A stretch of 64,000 nucleotides of DNA, taken from Macrotrachela quadricornifera (lineage: Eukaryota > Rotifera > Eurotatoria > Philodinida > Philodinidae). Shown here one piece after another: positions 11,971-23,088 of the stretch; the stretch's first letter is position 1; every line of letters starts with the position of its first letter. The notes below the pieces were generated by a model. That model saw only the letters and a program-made list of their open reading frames with translations, was not told where the DNA came from and did no database searches. The position numbers and the translations under genes were made by a program. The DNA is taken from the NCBI GenBank assembly GCA_022393335.1, contig JAJEKB010019969.1, forward strand, positions 119,772 through 183,771, written 5' to 3'.

Positions 11971-12164
11971 TTTCAAACTAAGTCGCTCAAGAAATAGTAT
12001 TCAACTTGATTACTTTTCTAAATTAACAAATCTATCTTATGAGAAAGTTTTCAAGAATTTTTATAAGAAACTTTTTAATAGATGGTAGTATATGCTAGAA
12101 ATATGTAAATAATTTTTCGATAAATAGATTGTATAGTTTATTAAATTTTTTAAGATTTATATGT

Positions 12165-12343
12165 ATACGTCATTAGACTCACTCAATTGACATATTCTAT
12201 AATTATTTAAATGTTTTGCGTCATTGAAATTTTTCATTCTATCTTACTTACAATGTTTCTAATTCTAATCATAGATTATTTATATATATATAAGTAGTAT
12301 TAAAATTTTTATTTCAAACAACATTTCTGTATTGTGAGTACAA
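12165..12343 (+). promoter_or_regulatory. Conserved promoter-like block, GPCR 2
   Basis: Very close to the block before copy 1, including the TTTAAATGTTTTGCGTCATT stretch, ATAGATTATTTATATATATA and TAAGTAGTATTAA. The AT run ends about 50 nt before the ATG at 12344. Confidence 0.55.
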
Positions 12344-13327
12344 ATGTCTTTATCAATATTAATAAATTCAATTCAACAAAATATATTTCGAATTGGTGGT
12401 CCAATATTAATAATTATTGGAAGTATTGGTTCTATATTAAATGTCATTATATTTACAAAAAGTACTCTACGAAAAAATCCATGTACAATTTGTTTAATAA
12501 CTGTTAATATTGTTAATTTTTTATATTTTTATTTTGGTCTTCTTATAACAACACTTGCAAATGGTTATAATATTGATCCTAGTTTAACTAATATAAATTT
12601 TTGTCGATTTCGTTTTTATGTTGCTTGGGTCTTTACAAGTTGGCAATCATCATGTCTTATATTAGCATCAATTGATCGTTTATTAATTACTTCATCAAAT
12701 GCAAGAACACGAAAATATAGTACACATCGTTTAATTATAACAAGTTTAATTAGTATAGGTTTATTTTGGATAATATTTCATATTCATGCATTTATCTTTA
12801 TGGACATATTAGAAATAAAATCAAATTATTTTGTTTGTTTTTTTCGACCAGGTATTTATACCATATTCACGACTAATGTTTCACTTATAATCAATGGAAG
12901 TTTACCACCTTTATTAATGACAATATTTGGATTTTTAACAGTGAAGAATGTTCGTAGAATACATCGTGTAAATCGTCTTTTTAAATCAACAAATATTCGA
13001 ACTATAGTATGTGGTAGACCATATACTATACAATCAAAAGATAGACAACTTATTCGAATGTTACTCGTAGATATTATTGCATATGTTATTTGTAAATGTC
13101 CAACAACATTGTTTTTTATGTATCAAGCAATCACAAAATATAATATAAAGACTAGTGAACAAGAAATAATTGAACAATCAATTTTACAATTAACATTTTT
13201 TATGTTCTTTATTGAGAATAGTATAAGTTGTTATATAAATGTATTTGTATCAAGAACTTTTCGTAGAGAATTTAAACGTATTATTTCATATACTTGTTGT
13301 TTCAACTTATGTCAGTATGGACAATAA
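12344..13327 (+). CDS. Rhodopsin-like GPCR, array copy 2
   Basis: A 327-aa seven-TM receptor, nearest to copy 1 at its N-terminus (MSLSILINSIQQNIFRIGG) and in upstream sequence. It keeps the family motifs: GSILNVIIF in TM1, SIDR in place of DRY, CKCP in TM6, NSISCY in TM7 and a basic helix 8 (SRTFRREFKRI). Loop 3 has LFKSTN and VCGRP, shared with copy 3 rather than copy 1, which suggests gene conversion. It is intact, with no stop or frameshift. Ligand and expression unknown; its own promoter-like block suggests independent transcription. Confidence 0.88.
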   Translation: MSLSILINSIQQNIFRIGGPILIIIGSIGSILNVIIFTKSTLRKNPCTICLITVNIVNFLYFYFGLLITTLANGYNIDPSLTNINFCRFRFYVAWVFTSWQSSCLILASIDRLLITSSNARTRKYSTHRLIITSLISIGLFWIIFHIHAFIFMDILEIKSNYFVCFFRPGIYTIFTTNVSLIINGSLPPLLMTIFGFLTVKNVRRIHRVNRLFKSTNIRTIVCGRPYTIQSKDRQLIRMLLVDIIAYVICKCPTTLFFMYQAITKYNIKTSEQEIIEQSILQLTFFMFFIENSISCYINVFVSRTFRREFKRIISYTCCFNLCQYGQ

Positions 13328-14094
13328 TCTTGTGAACTTTTTTTACGTAATAATTATTGATTTGAATATGTTAATAAAATATGTAATTTTTTTGAATTTT
13401 CTAATTACTTAGATTATCTTGACCTTTAAGTTGTTTTCTTTTTGTTAACATATAATACTTTTTCGTTATTTTTAATATTACATGAAGATGTTTTTTGTTT
13501 CAAGAAACATTTGAGAGAAAAACTCAATTTCCGGTCTTTGTAAAAGATAATAGATTGTCAATTAATACTTTAGCTACTTGAATTGTCTCAATATTTTAAT
13601 GACGTAAATAGAATTTCTATTAATTTAGTTAATTAATAAAAAAGAAGATATAAAAGATTTGCTTTATGTTAATCTTTTTTATTTTTCTAAATATTAAAAA
13701 TTTACTTCATAATTATTAATCAGTAAGAGTTTAGCAGGTATAGACATATGCTGTTTTATTATTAGCATTAATAGATAGATATAATGCACAAGTGTTTTCT
13801 TATTATCAATTGGTAATAAAAATTTCTTTTCGAAACATCTTTGTTGAAGAGTTATGGAAAAAACAACGAAATCAACATTTTGTGTCATTACTTCTATTCA
13901 GATTAATTTTTCAAGAACTTTTATTATTTAATTATAATCTGAAAAATATCATGCAAAAAAACATTTTTATAAATGATAATATATTTTATAAATATGTCAA
14001 TTTATTTCCTTTTATGTAAGATAATAATTCAAATTACGCAGTTAATATAGCTTATTATACTTGTCTGCCCTTTTTCTCCCTTCTATTCTTTAAC
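13328..14094. repeat. Spacer with shortened duplicated block
   Basis: Receptor spacer. Positions 13605-13690 (ATTAATAAAAAAGAAGATATAAAAGATTTGC) are a reduced copy of the block preceding receptors 1 and 2. The remainder is unique AT-rich DNA; overlapping frames at 13694-14019 on both strands look like chance. Confidence 0.5.
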
Positions 14095-14288
14095 GCATTA
14101 GACCATTTTAATTAACATATTTCATAAATATTTAAGCATTTTTTTCATCATCATCTTTTGTTACACCTTATTTATAATATTCTTATTTATCATTCTAGAT
14201 TGTCTACATATATCAGTAGTGCTGAGAGTTCATTTTTTCTTGAAGTTCAAATAACATTACTACATTTTAATTACTAATTGAACTTCAA
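14095..14288 (+). promoter_or_regulatory. Conserved promoter-like block, GPCR 3
   Basis: The most diverged copy: ATTAACATATTTCATAAATATTTAAGCA, then CTAGATTGTCTACATATATCAGTAGT ending about 70 nt before the ATG. The TATA-like run is shortened to ACATATATCA. Confidence 0.45.
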
Positions 14289-15269
14289 ATGTCTTTATCA
14301 ACACTGCTGTATTCTATTCTACAAGATGTATTAAGAATTGGTGGTCCAATATTAATAATTATTGGAAGTATTGGTTCTATATTAAATGTTATCGTATTTG
14401 CAAAAGGTAGTCTACGAAAAAGTTCGTGTACAATTTGTTTAATAACTGTTAATATTATCAATTTCTTATATTTTTATTTGGGTCTTCTTATAGCAACACT
14501 TGCAGGTGGTTATAATATTGATCCTAGTTCAACAAATATAAGTTTTTGTCGATTTCGTTATTATATTGCTTGGGTTCTGTCATCTTGGCAATCATCTTGT
14601 CTTATTTTAGCATCAATTGATCGTACATTAACTACTTCATCAAGTGCTAGAATACGAAAATATAGTACACGTCGTTTAATTGCTATATGTTTGTTTTGTA
14701 TACATTTATTTTGGATATTATTTCATATTCATGCATTAATATTCGTTGAAATTCTAGAAGTTGGACCAAATTATTTTGTTTGTTTTTTTCAAGCAGGTAC
14801 ATATACTACATTTATGACGTATTGTGCACTTATAATTAATGGAAGTCTACCACCTTTATTAATGGCAATATTTGGATTTTGGACAGTAAAGAATATTCGT
14901 AGAGTACAACGTGCAAGTCATCTTTTTAAATCGACAAATACTCAAAATATAGTATGTGGTAGACCATTTTCTGTTCATTCAAAAGATAGACAACTTATTC
15001 GAATATTATTGATAGATATTATTGCATTTATTATTTGTAAATGTCCAATTACAATCTTTGCTATTTATTTACAAATCACAAAAGATAATATTAAAATGAT
15101 AGAACAACAAATAACGGAACTATCAATATTGCTGTTAACATTCGTTTTATATTTTATTGAAAACAGTATAGGTTGTTATATAAATATGTTGGTATCAAAA
15201 ACTTTTCGTACAGAACTCAAACGTACTCTTTCAAATATTTTTTATTCCTGTTTTCATCTGACAAATTAA
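14289..15269 (+). CDS. Rhodopsin-like GPCR, array copy 3
   Basis: A 326-aa seven-TM receptor. The N-terminus (MSLSTLLYSILQDVLRIGG) and C-terminus (FHLTN end) group it with copy 4, while the middle of loop 3 (LFKSTN, VCGRP) matches copy 2. Family motifs are SIDR at the TM3 end, CKCP in TM6 and NSIGCY in TM7. Cysteines before TM3 and in loop 2 (NYFVCF) are retained. Intact frame. The 3' flank is shared with copy 4, so these two ends derive from the most recent duplication or conversion. Confidence 0.88.
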   Translation: MSLSTLLYSILQDVLRIGGPILIIIGSIGSILNVIVFAKGSLRKSSCTICLITVNIINFLYFYLGLLIATLAGGYNIDPSSTNISFCRFRYYIAWVLSSWQSSCLILASIDRTLTTSSSARIRKYSTRRLIAICLFCIHLFWILFHIHALIFVEILEVGPNYFVCFFQAGTYTTFMTYCALIINGSLPPLLMAIFGFWTVKNIRRVQRASHLFKSTNTQNIVCGRPFSVHSKDRQLIRILLIDIIAFIICKCPITIFAIYLQITKDNIKMIEQQITELSILLLTFVLYFIENSIGCYINMLVSKTFRTELKRTLSNIFYSCFHLTN

Positions 15270-15400
15270 ATATCTTTTTCATGTAAACAATAATATTACT
15301 GAAATAAATAAATGTTGTAAATGTTTATCGATACATATCACTGAAAGAAAAATAATTGTAGATTGGGATAGATCATAGAATTCTCCATATATATTCTAAA
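15270..15400 (+). repeat. 3' flank shared by GPCR copies 3 and 4
   Basis: TCATGTAAACAATAATATTA and CTGAAATAAATAAATG follow the stop codons of both copy 3 and copy 4 (18966-19110). AATAAA within it is a plausible polyadenylation signal. Confidence 0.6.
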
Positions 15401-16225
15401 TGCACCTCAAATTCTCTATCATTGGCATACTTTTCTAACCGTCATCAGTTATTATTTATTCACAAAAGCTGACAAAACAACCGCACACATAACGTCTGGA
15501 ATAAAAGAAAAGAATATTCAAGTAGCCATTCATTATTCTCATTCATTTGTTCTGTAATTAAATAATGATGATGCACTCGCCTTTTAAACATCTCAGAATT
15601 TTCTTCTACAGCAGTATTGATTTAGGAATCACTATAGAATACACATAGGTGTCAAACTTTTCATGGAATACTCTTAAATCTCGATAAAACTTTAGAGCAT
15701 TTGCTGCCATTGTTAGAATATTTACCTCTTATTGTCACTTTTTTTGCGCCGGATTTCGGTATAAAGTATGGCAATATGCATGAGTTAAGAGAAAGACAGC
15801 CACACTCCGACACTATTTACAAAATTATTCGATTTACGAATGAATGCAGATGCGATTAAAAAGATATGGAAGATATATAGGTCAAAGTACTCATAAATAA
15901 TCAATATTTATTATTCGTGAGCTCAAGAAACAATAATTATTCTGTTCGGAGATGGTACCAATGTAAAATACGGCTGTTTTCATCAAGATCATGATTATCT
16001 TATTACCAATCGTAGTTCTTTTACTAACACCAGCAATAATAAAATACAATATTATTTAGATGTATAATATGTTGTTTATTTTGCTTTGAAGTATTTGTTT
16101 GAATTGAAAATAGTTAACAAGAAGAAAGAGTATTAGAAATTTTGTTTGGATATTGATAAAAAAAAATAATAAATAATATAACTGACTTTTTGATCGGGGT
16201 AAGTTTTGAATCATTATTGATGTAT
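15401..16225. other. Spacer before inserted TIR element
   Basis: Noncoding AT-rich sequence separating receptor 3 from the element at 16.2-17.2 kb. I see no reading frame or repeat worth naming. Confidence 0.4.
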
Positions 16226-17175
16226 GAGTCATTCTGGTGTCTATTGTACCGTTTTTTTGAAAAAACGGTTGAAAAAAAAGTAAACGACTGCGCTTAAAAG
16301 TGTCATTAATGGATAGAGGATACTCTAAAGTATAAGAAAAAATAGTTCTTCAAACTACCAGGTTTCTTATTTGGAGATAGGCAGAAATGGCCGGGCAAAA
16401 AGGAGAATGGGACAAAATAGGAGGTTGGACATTTGGCTGTACTTTTCAAATACCTTTCGTCAGGAATGATTTACAGACTTGATATTTGCAGCATAAGTAG
16501 TGCTTGCTGGTTGATGCTTGTGGCAAAAAAGTCAGCTCTTAGCTCTTTATAGTTTTGTTAGAAGACAGGCAAAAGGCGGTGGGACAAATTAGCGGTCACA
16601 TGCCAATGGACGTCACTAAAATGTAAATTATTCAAAAACGGAAAAAGCTAATAATTTGCAGTTTTCAGCACTCGATAGTGCTCAAATTGGTGAATCTTTT
16701 TATGTAAAAAAATTTGATTGAAAACGTTTATTGGATTGACAGTAGATTCAAAAAGGGGTGGAACACTTTTTTTGACGTTTTCTGGAACCACTAATAGAAT
16801 GTCAAATTTTTGTGCAAATGACAATAGCTGGAGTGAAAATAAGATTATGGGTGGATAGAGCATTCAAAAATGATATAAGAAAGTTAATTAAACATCGTTT
16901 ACCTTTTTCTTTTAAGCTTGAGAAAAAGGAAAAAAAGAAAAGCAATAAACATAGAACCATCATAAAGACACACAAAAAAGAAGGGAAAATGACTTTGTTT
17001 TGAACACTGCTCGTGGACGTTAATAGGCAGAAAGCTGATTTTAGCGGTGGAGATAGAGCATGATCGATAGATACTTCGGTATAAATTTCAATCATTTTCA
17101 CCAAGCAGGTGTTGAGAAATAAACAGGGCCATTTTTGAAGGTCAAACGGTACAATAGACACCCGAATGAATCGTA
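16226..17175. mobile_element. Non-autonomous TIR element, about 0.95 kb
   Basis: Perfect 19-bp inverted repeats GGTGTCTATTGTACCGTTT at 16237-16255 and 17144-17162, with imperfect outward extension (TGAGTCATTC against GATTCATTC in inverted sense). No transposase frame inside; the minus-strand frames at 16648-17284 are low-complexity. Next to the left TIR, ACCGTTTTTT/AAAAAACGGT forms a hairpin. No clear target-site duplication, so superfamily is open. It separates array copies 3 and 4. Confidence 0.72.
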
Positions 17176-17284
17176 TGTTTATGAATAAACAATTACAAAT
17201 TATTATTTTTAATATACTCCCAAATTTGAAAAATATCAAAAAGATTTTATTTAATAATATTAATTGATATTTTTTGTTGATCAA

Positions 17285-17700
17285 ATATATTCAATATTAT
17301 TATGACGAAAACAGAGATTATATAAATTTATTAATTAATAAAAATATATAAAGAATTTTATTTATGTTAACTCTTTGAGAAAGAGTGACGCATATATACG
17401 TCATTCATATCCTGAGATTTTTAAAATCTGTAGATGTCAAATATTTATCTGTTGTTTTGTCTTATATTATTGTAGATCCATAGAATGTATTACATACAGA
17501 CTTGTAATACGTCTCGAAAAGTAAATGAAGTTAATTAAAAATTAAGAATCAACTATTTTTAAAAAACTTTTCCTTTAGTTGACATTTTTCAAAAAATAAG
17601 CTCACCCTCCAAGAGTTAATCTCTTTAGTATGAAAATATTTTTTACTGGGAAAAAAAGAAACAGATCATATAAGCTAAGTCATTTTGACAACTATTATCA
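17285..17700 (+). repeat. Upstream duplicated blocks of GPCR unit 4
   Basis: 17310-17370 (ATTATATAAATTTATTAATTAATAAAAATATATAAAG) matches the block before receptors 1 and 2. A second diverged piece around 17610-17700 (CTCTTTAGTATGAAAATATT... ACAGATCATA) resembles the right half of the same block. Confidence 0.55.
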
Positions 17701-17819
17701 AGCCAGATCGCTCAAAAAATTTCATTTAACTTGATTAGTTTTCTAAATATTAACAATCTTCCAGTGGTTATTAGTTAACGAGAGTTCTTATATATTTTTC
17801 TCCTCTATATTGTACACGT

Positions 17820-17984
17820 TATTAGGTCATTTCAATTAACGCATCCTATAAACATTTAAGGATTTTCTTTCACTATGATTTTTTCTTTTGCCTTCTTTAC
17901 AATGTTTCTAACTCCAAGCATAGATTATCTACATATATAAATACTATTAACATTTTTACATTCTAACTACACATTCAAGTTGAC
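17820..17984 (+). promoter_or_regulatory. Conserved promoter-like block, GPCR 4
   Basis: ATTAACGCATCCTATAAACATTTAAGGA, then CATAGATTATCTACATATATAAATACTATTAA ends about 35 nt before the ATG at 17985. The order and spacing match the blocks of copies 1 and 2. Confidence 0.55.
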
Positions 17985-18965
17985 ATGTCTTTATCAACAC
18001 TACTGTCTTCTATTCTACAAGATGTATTACGAATTGGTGGTCCAATATTAATAACTATTGGAACTATTAGTTGTATATTAAATGTCATTGTATTTGGAAA
18101 AAGTACTCTACGAAAAAATCCATGTGCAATTTGTTTAATAACTACTAATATTGTTAATTTTCTATATTTTTATTTGGGACTTTTTTTAACAATACTTGCA
18201 ACCGGTTACGATATTGATCCTAGTTCAACAAATATAGGTTTTTGTCGATTTCGTACTTACGTTACCTGGGTTCTTACATGTTGGCAATCATCTTGTCTTA
18301 TTTTAGCATCAATTGATCGTTTATTAATCACTTCACCAAATGCAAGAATACGAAAGTATAGTACATGTCGTTTGATTATAACAAGTTTAATTAGTATAGG
18401 TTTATTTTGGATATTATTTCATATTCATGCATTAATCTTCGCTAACATTTTTCAACTTGGCTCCAACTATTTTGTTTGTTATTATGAAACAGGTACATAT
18501 GCTACATTCGTGACTTATTTTGGACTTATAATTACGGGAAGTCTATCACCTTTACTAATGATAATATTTGGAATTTTAACAATAAAAAATGTTCGTAAAA
18601 TACATCGTGTACCTCAACATTCTAGAACAATGAATACTACAGTTATTGCAGTTAGTAGATCATTTTCTGTTCATTCAAAAGATAGACAACTTATTCGAAT
18701 GTTACTTGTGGATATTATTGCATTTGTTATTTGTAAATATCCAGCTGCAGCCTTTCTTATGTATCAAGAATTTACAAAAAATTATGAAAAGAGTGGTGAA
18801 CAAAGACTAATTGAACAATCAATTATACAATTAGCATACTTTATATTATTTATTGACAGTAGTATTACTTGTTATATAAATATATTTGTATCAAAAACTT
18901 TTCGTACAGAACTCAAACGTATTTTTTCAAATATTTTTCATTTCTGTTTTCATCTGACAAATTAA
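17985..18965 (+). CDS. Rhodopsin-like GPCR, array copy 4
   Basis: A 326-aa seven-TM receptor with the same ends as copy 3 (MSLSTLLSSILQDVLRIGG start, FHLTN end) but the HSRTMNTTV loop-3 segment of copy 1. SIDR is retained. TM6 reads CKYP in place of CKCP, and TM7 has DSSITCY where the others have ENSISCY-type motifs. An intact frame with these changes suggests a functional but diverging copy. The gene lies about 2.7 kb from copy 3 because of the intervening TIR element. Confidence 0.88.
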   Translation: MSLSTLLSSILQDVLRIGGPILITIGTISCILNVIVFGKSTLRKNPCAICLITTNIVNFLYFYLGLFLTILATGYDIDPSSTNIGFCRFRTYVTWVLTCWQSSCLILASIDRLLITSPNARIRKYSTCRLIITSLISIGLFWILFHIHALIFANIFQLGSNYFVCYYETGTYATFVTYFGLIITGSLSPLLMIIFGILTIKNVRKIHRVPQHSRTMNTTVIAVSRSFSVHSKDRQLIRMLLVDIIAFVICKYPAAAFLMYQEFTKNYEKSGEQRLIEQSIIQLAYFILFIDSSITCYINIFVSKTFRTELKRIFSNIFHFCFHLTN

Positions 18966-19424
18966 ATATCTTTTTCATGTAAACAATAATATTACTGAAA
19001 TAAATAAATGAATGTTGTAAATCTTTATAGATACATCACTGAAAAAGAAAAAAGTTAAACTCAATATATTTGATAGATTGGAATAGCCCGTGAAATTCTC
19101 TATAACTCGATGTATATACCGTTTTAGTTGCATTTGTCTTCTGAAAACTAATTTGGTTTAATGCTAAGAGTGATCCGGTATTCGTGATATGGGATGGCTA
19201 GAAAAACGCCGAAGAAAATTTATTAAATGTCTTCAAATCTGTTTATTAGCACGTCTCGCCAACAATTGTTTCATTGCTATTATAATTTAGGCATGTCATC
19301 TTGTTCAACCTTCGAGCACTTTTTTTGGGACTTTCGCTTGGGTTACATAATGTCATTTTTCTCTACGGTTACATGAATCATTTTACTACGAGCGATCCTT
19401 CTTCTAATTGTAAGAGGCCAATGA
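18966..19424. other. 3' flank of GPCR 4 and spacer
   Basis: 18966-19110 repeats the 3' flank of receptor 3, with a possible AATAAA polyadenylation signal. The rest up to the next transposon is unremarkable noncoding DNA. Confidence 0.5.
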
Positions 19425-20204
19425 CCCAGGTCCCACGAGTCGGGCCGTAAACAGTACTAAACGCATAGAAAACGACATCTATACGGATATCTGACTTTTT
19501 TTGTTTATTGATAGCAGTTAACGGTATAGATACGGATATTTTTCGCAACGTTTACGGACCGTAATACAGAATGCCGAATTCTGTCCGATAACGGTATTCA
19601 GATTGCGCCCCGTTTTTAGACGTGTTTTTGAAAACCTACTTAGTGAGGCTACAGATTCCAATATGTGACTCTATGTATAATATTATCATTTTTTCATAAA
19701 AGGGATAGTAATTTTATAGAAAAAATTTTAAAAAAATAAAATAAAAGTAATAAATCATACGAATTATGACGCCGTCCATATAAAAATTCAAAAATAAATA
19801 GTTAATTTTATTCGAATACATATGTATAAATTAAGAATAGAAATTTTAATAAGCGTTACACAAATCACAATTGCTTTTAATTTCTCACAGATGATTTTTA
19901 CATCTTTATATAGCCCTAACCGTCTAGTCAGATTCACTTGACGACATAATAGACGGTCTTAGGAACCAGCTTTATTACGTCCCTTCGTTTTTCTCGTTCA
20001 CGTATAATTTGGAAAGATCTACCGTTTAATCTAATTTATGGTTCAATTTATTGATTTATTATCTGGCTGACAAAATTTGTTTTGCTTGTGCACTTTTGGA
20101 TAAAATAAATGTACTCGATTAATCTTGTATTTGAACAGAAATTTGGTCGACAACAATAGAAACACGGATATGCTAAACATAATATTGCTCATAGAAGAAA
20201 AAGA

Positions 20205-23088
20205 TTGATTATAAACGAATTATGCTATATTAATTCACCAACATTAGCTCAACAAGACCTACAGACATTTCTTAAAAATGTTAATTTTTCTATTTGTGAT
20301 GCTCATCAATCTAATTACGATGATCAAAATGAACGTTCTTCAATAGAATCGATATCAATACATTTAAATGAAGATAATATTTATGAGTTAATCAACAAAG
20401 ATGTGATTATAATGATGATCAACGAGTGGCATCAACTGAAGCTGATGGTTATGATAATGGTGATGAACAAGTAATAATAAGCGAATTTGACGATGATGAT
20501 GATGGATGTATCACTTCACTTAAAATACCTTTGTACAAGTATACAATTTATTCCACTTTAGATTATTATGGAGAATTCATTACAGCAGCATGCCGAGCAA
20601 ATTTATTCAAGTTAAGTACGAATCACCTTCTATCTTTAGTTAAATCCGCTCCTCCTATTCCAAATAATTTACCTGTCACTGAAGAAGAACTTCTAACATT
20701 ATTGGATGTGATCAATTTGTTTTCTAAACGAACAATCTGCTTGTTATATAGAAATGAATTTCACAATGCAGAAAAATTCTGTCCATTATGTTGTTCAACA
20801 GATAAACGGCCAGTTGCCTTCGTGTAAGTACTATCTTGATTATTAGTAAATTGTTTTTTGATAAGAGATTAGTTCCATCAACGTCTGCATTTTTTAGATA
20901 TGAAAGTGATGTTGAATTAATAATTAAAGAAATTGTCAAAAGATTATCATTGGATATTGATGAATATAAATATAATATTAACAACAACGATGATCATGAC
21001 CAACAAAAGATATACCATTTGAGATGTGTTTATCAAAATTTATTGAAGAAAAATCATTATCAAGATCTTATAAGTTTATTATTACATGCCGATAGTATAG
21101 GTATTACAAATTCAACTAAATTGAAAATGTAGATGTTTAGCGGTTCAATAATTAAATTACCGCGAAAACTTTGTTGCCAACGATTCAACATGGTCGTTAT
21201 CTTCATCTAGATAGCTTCTCATGTAATCAAAACATGACAAAAAATGATGATTTTTATGTGAAAAACACGAGAAAAATGACATTTTTTATGACGAAAGCGA
21301 CATAAAAATCAGTTTTTAACCAAAGCCATTTGATGACTTTGATTAAAAATCAAAATCCTGAATGAAATTGATGAAAATGAAAAACATCGATTTTTATGTC
21401 GCTTTCATCATAAAAAATGTCATTTTTTTTATTTTTTAGTTACATGGATTATGTTCAACCACCGTCAAGTTTATGGTTAAATCATTGTTTTAATAAACTA
21501 AAAGTAATAAAAGCTAAAGGTAATAACCATTATTCAACACATTATCTTAGAAGAATGTTTTTAGTGGAACATATGAATATATGTAACTTCTCAGTAGCAT
21601 CTTTTTACTCATTGAGAAACTAGTTTTCTTGAAAAATTCATCAACAAATTCGTTGCATTAATTGACAAAATATAAAGATGAACACTAAAACTTCTAATAC
21701 AAAAATCGCTTCTTCTTCAGCTTTCTTTGACTTAATTACACTTATAAATAATATTTTATATTTTTAAATTATCTTTAGATATTCATGTTTCAAACAAATA
21801 TTATAAATTGGTAATATTTGGAATAACTGGTGATTGTCCTGTTTTGAGCTCAATTACTAATTTTATCAATCACAATGGATATTTCAGTTGCTAGTTTTGT
21901 TTTATAGAAGGTCAATATATGCAGAGGAAAGTGCAGTTTCATTGTGAATCAATTCATTTACGTTCTGTCGATACATATACAAAATTATCAAATAAAACTG
22001 AAAAGACTAATTCAGACGTTTATGGACATCATGGTCAAAGTATTCTTATTAAAATATTGGATGTTGAACTACCTCATGCTATTGTATTAGATTATTTACA
22101 GATATCTCTTTCAGGTCATGGTAAATTAATTATTTCATCAATTTATAATTGTTTAAAACCAAAACAACGTGAATACTTGAATATTCAGATAAATAATTAA
22201 TACTTTCCACATAAATTGCTTTTAGCTAATTCTAAATGTTAAAGTATTTTTTAAATACTTGTTTCTTCATTGTATTTTATCTTTATATTAAGATTTCTTT
22301 AATAGAAAGTTACGATCATTTGGTACTTTTGCTTTTATTAAAGCAACTTAAATTCGATATATGTTATTCTATAGTTTACTTCTTCATTTGGATTTCACTC
22401 TGTATATTGAGCGATATTCGCATTTAACGTTGTATGTATGTGTATTACGTCTTTTACATAGTGGTCATATTTTTGGTAATGAAACAAGTACAATTGCACA
22501 CCAACTATTCATTCAATTTTATAAAGATCATGGGTTGTTTTACTCATATTTACAACATTTTAAATTGCATTTACATATTCATTTATCTTCTTTATATGAA
22601 ACTCATGAATCTTTATGCAATTTAGGATGTTTCGGCCAAGATTCTTTGATTGGTTTTGTTAGTGCGAATCATCATGGTACTCAATATTATGGTAATTCCA
22701 TTATTCACTTTTACAATATTAATTTTGCAATTCAGAATTAAAAAGAAAAAGAATAAATTGTTGATGGTCCATATGATTTACTACTTGCACCACCAAGCAA
22801 CTATGGTTACTAAAATGAATTTCATCAATTAATTTGTGCTTGTAATGATTTAGATTCATGCTGTGAAATTTATCGCCAGTTTATTGTGAAGAACAAAATG
22901 TATCATTCTTCGATTTATAACAAACGTACTAATTCTATTAGTTATTTTACCCAACATACATTTGGTGAAAATGGCAAAGAAAATCGCTTTGGTGTTATAG
23001 ATATGTTTTTTATTTGTAATGGAACAAGTTATGCTGTTATTAAACATCATCGTATTCTATATTTATTTAGTGATACTTTCAAAAAATG
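20205..23088 (+). pseudogene. CACTA-type (Tnp_21/TNPD-like) transposase, broken
   Basis: Consecutive pieces in different frames add up to one protein. 20205-20474 and 20426-20827 include an acidic stretch and CPLCC. 20836-21132 ends ISLLLHADSIGITNSTKLKM. An in-frame TAG replaces a probable Trp, then FSGSIIKLPRKL follows. 21440-21620 reads SLWLNHCFNKLK. 21780-22200 includes GITGDCP, FINHNGYFSC, GQSILIKILDVELPHA and LSGHGKLIISSIY. 22361-22741 includes LRLLHSGHIFGNE and LGCFGQDSLIGFVS. 22850-23088 includes FGVIDMFFICNG. The LLHADG / ELPP..R / LWL.. / GVTGDAPA..HNGYFSC series is characteristic of CACTA transposases as I know them (recalled, not searched). At least two frameshifts and several stops make it inactive, though some gaps may be introns. 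Confidence 0.68.
21240..21437. repeat. Small foldback inside the CACTA gene
   Basis: 21272-21310 and 21389-21428 are near-perfect inverted repeats (ATGACATTTTTTATGACGAAAG against CTTTCATCATAAAAAATGTC). The foldback lies between the coding segments ending IKLPRKL and beginning YMDYVQPP; GTAATC upstream and ATTTTTTAG downstream could bound an intron, so it may be a MITE carried in an intron. Confidence 0.65.

Noticed and set aside
16648..17284. Overlapping minus-strand frames up to 160 codons
   Set aside because: They span the right TIR of the element at 16.2-17.2 kb and are Phe/Leu/Ser low-complexity reads of a purine-rich tract.
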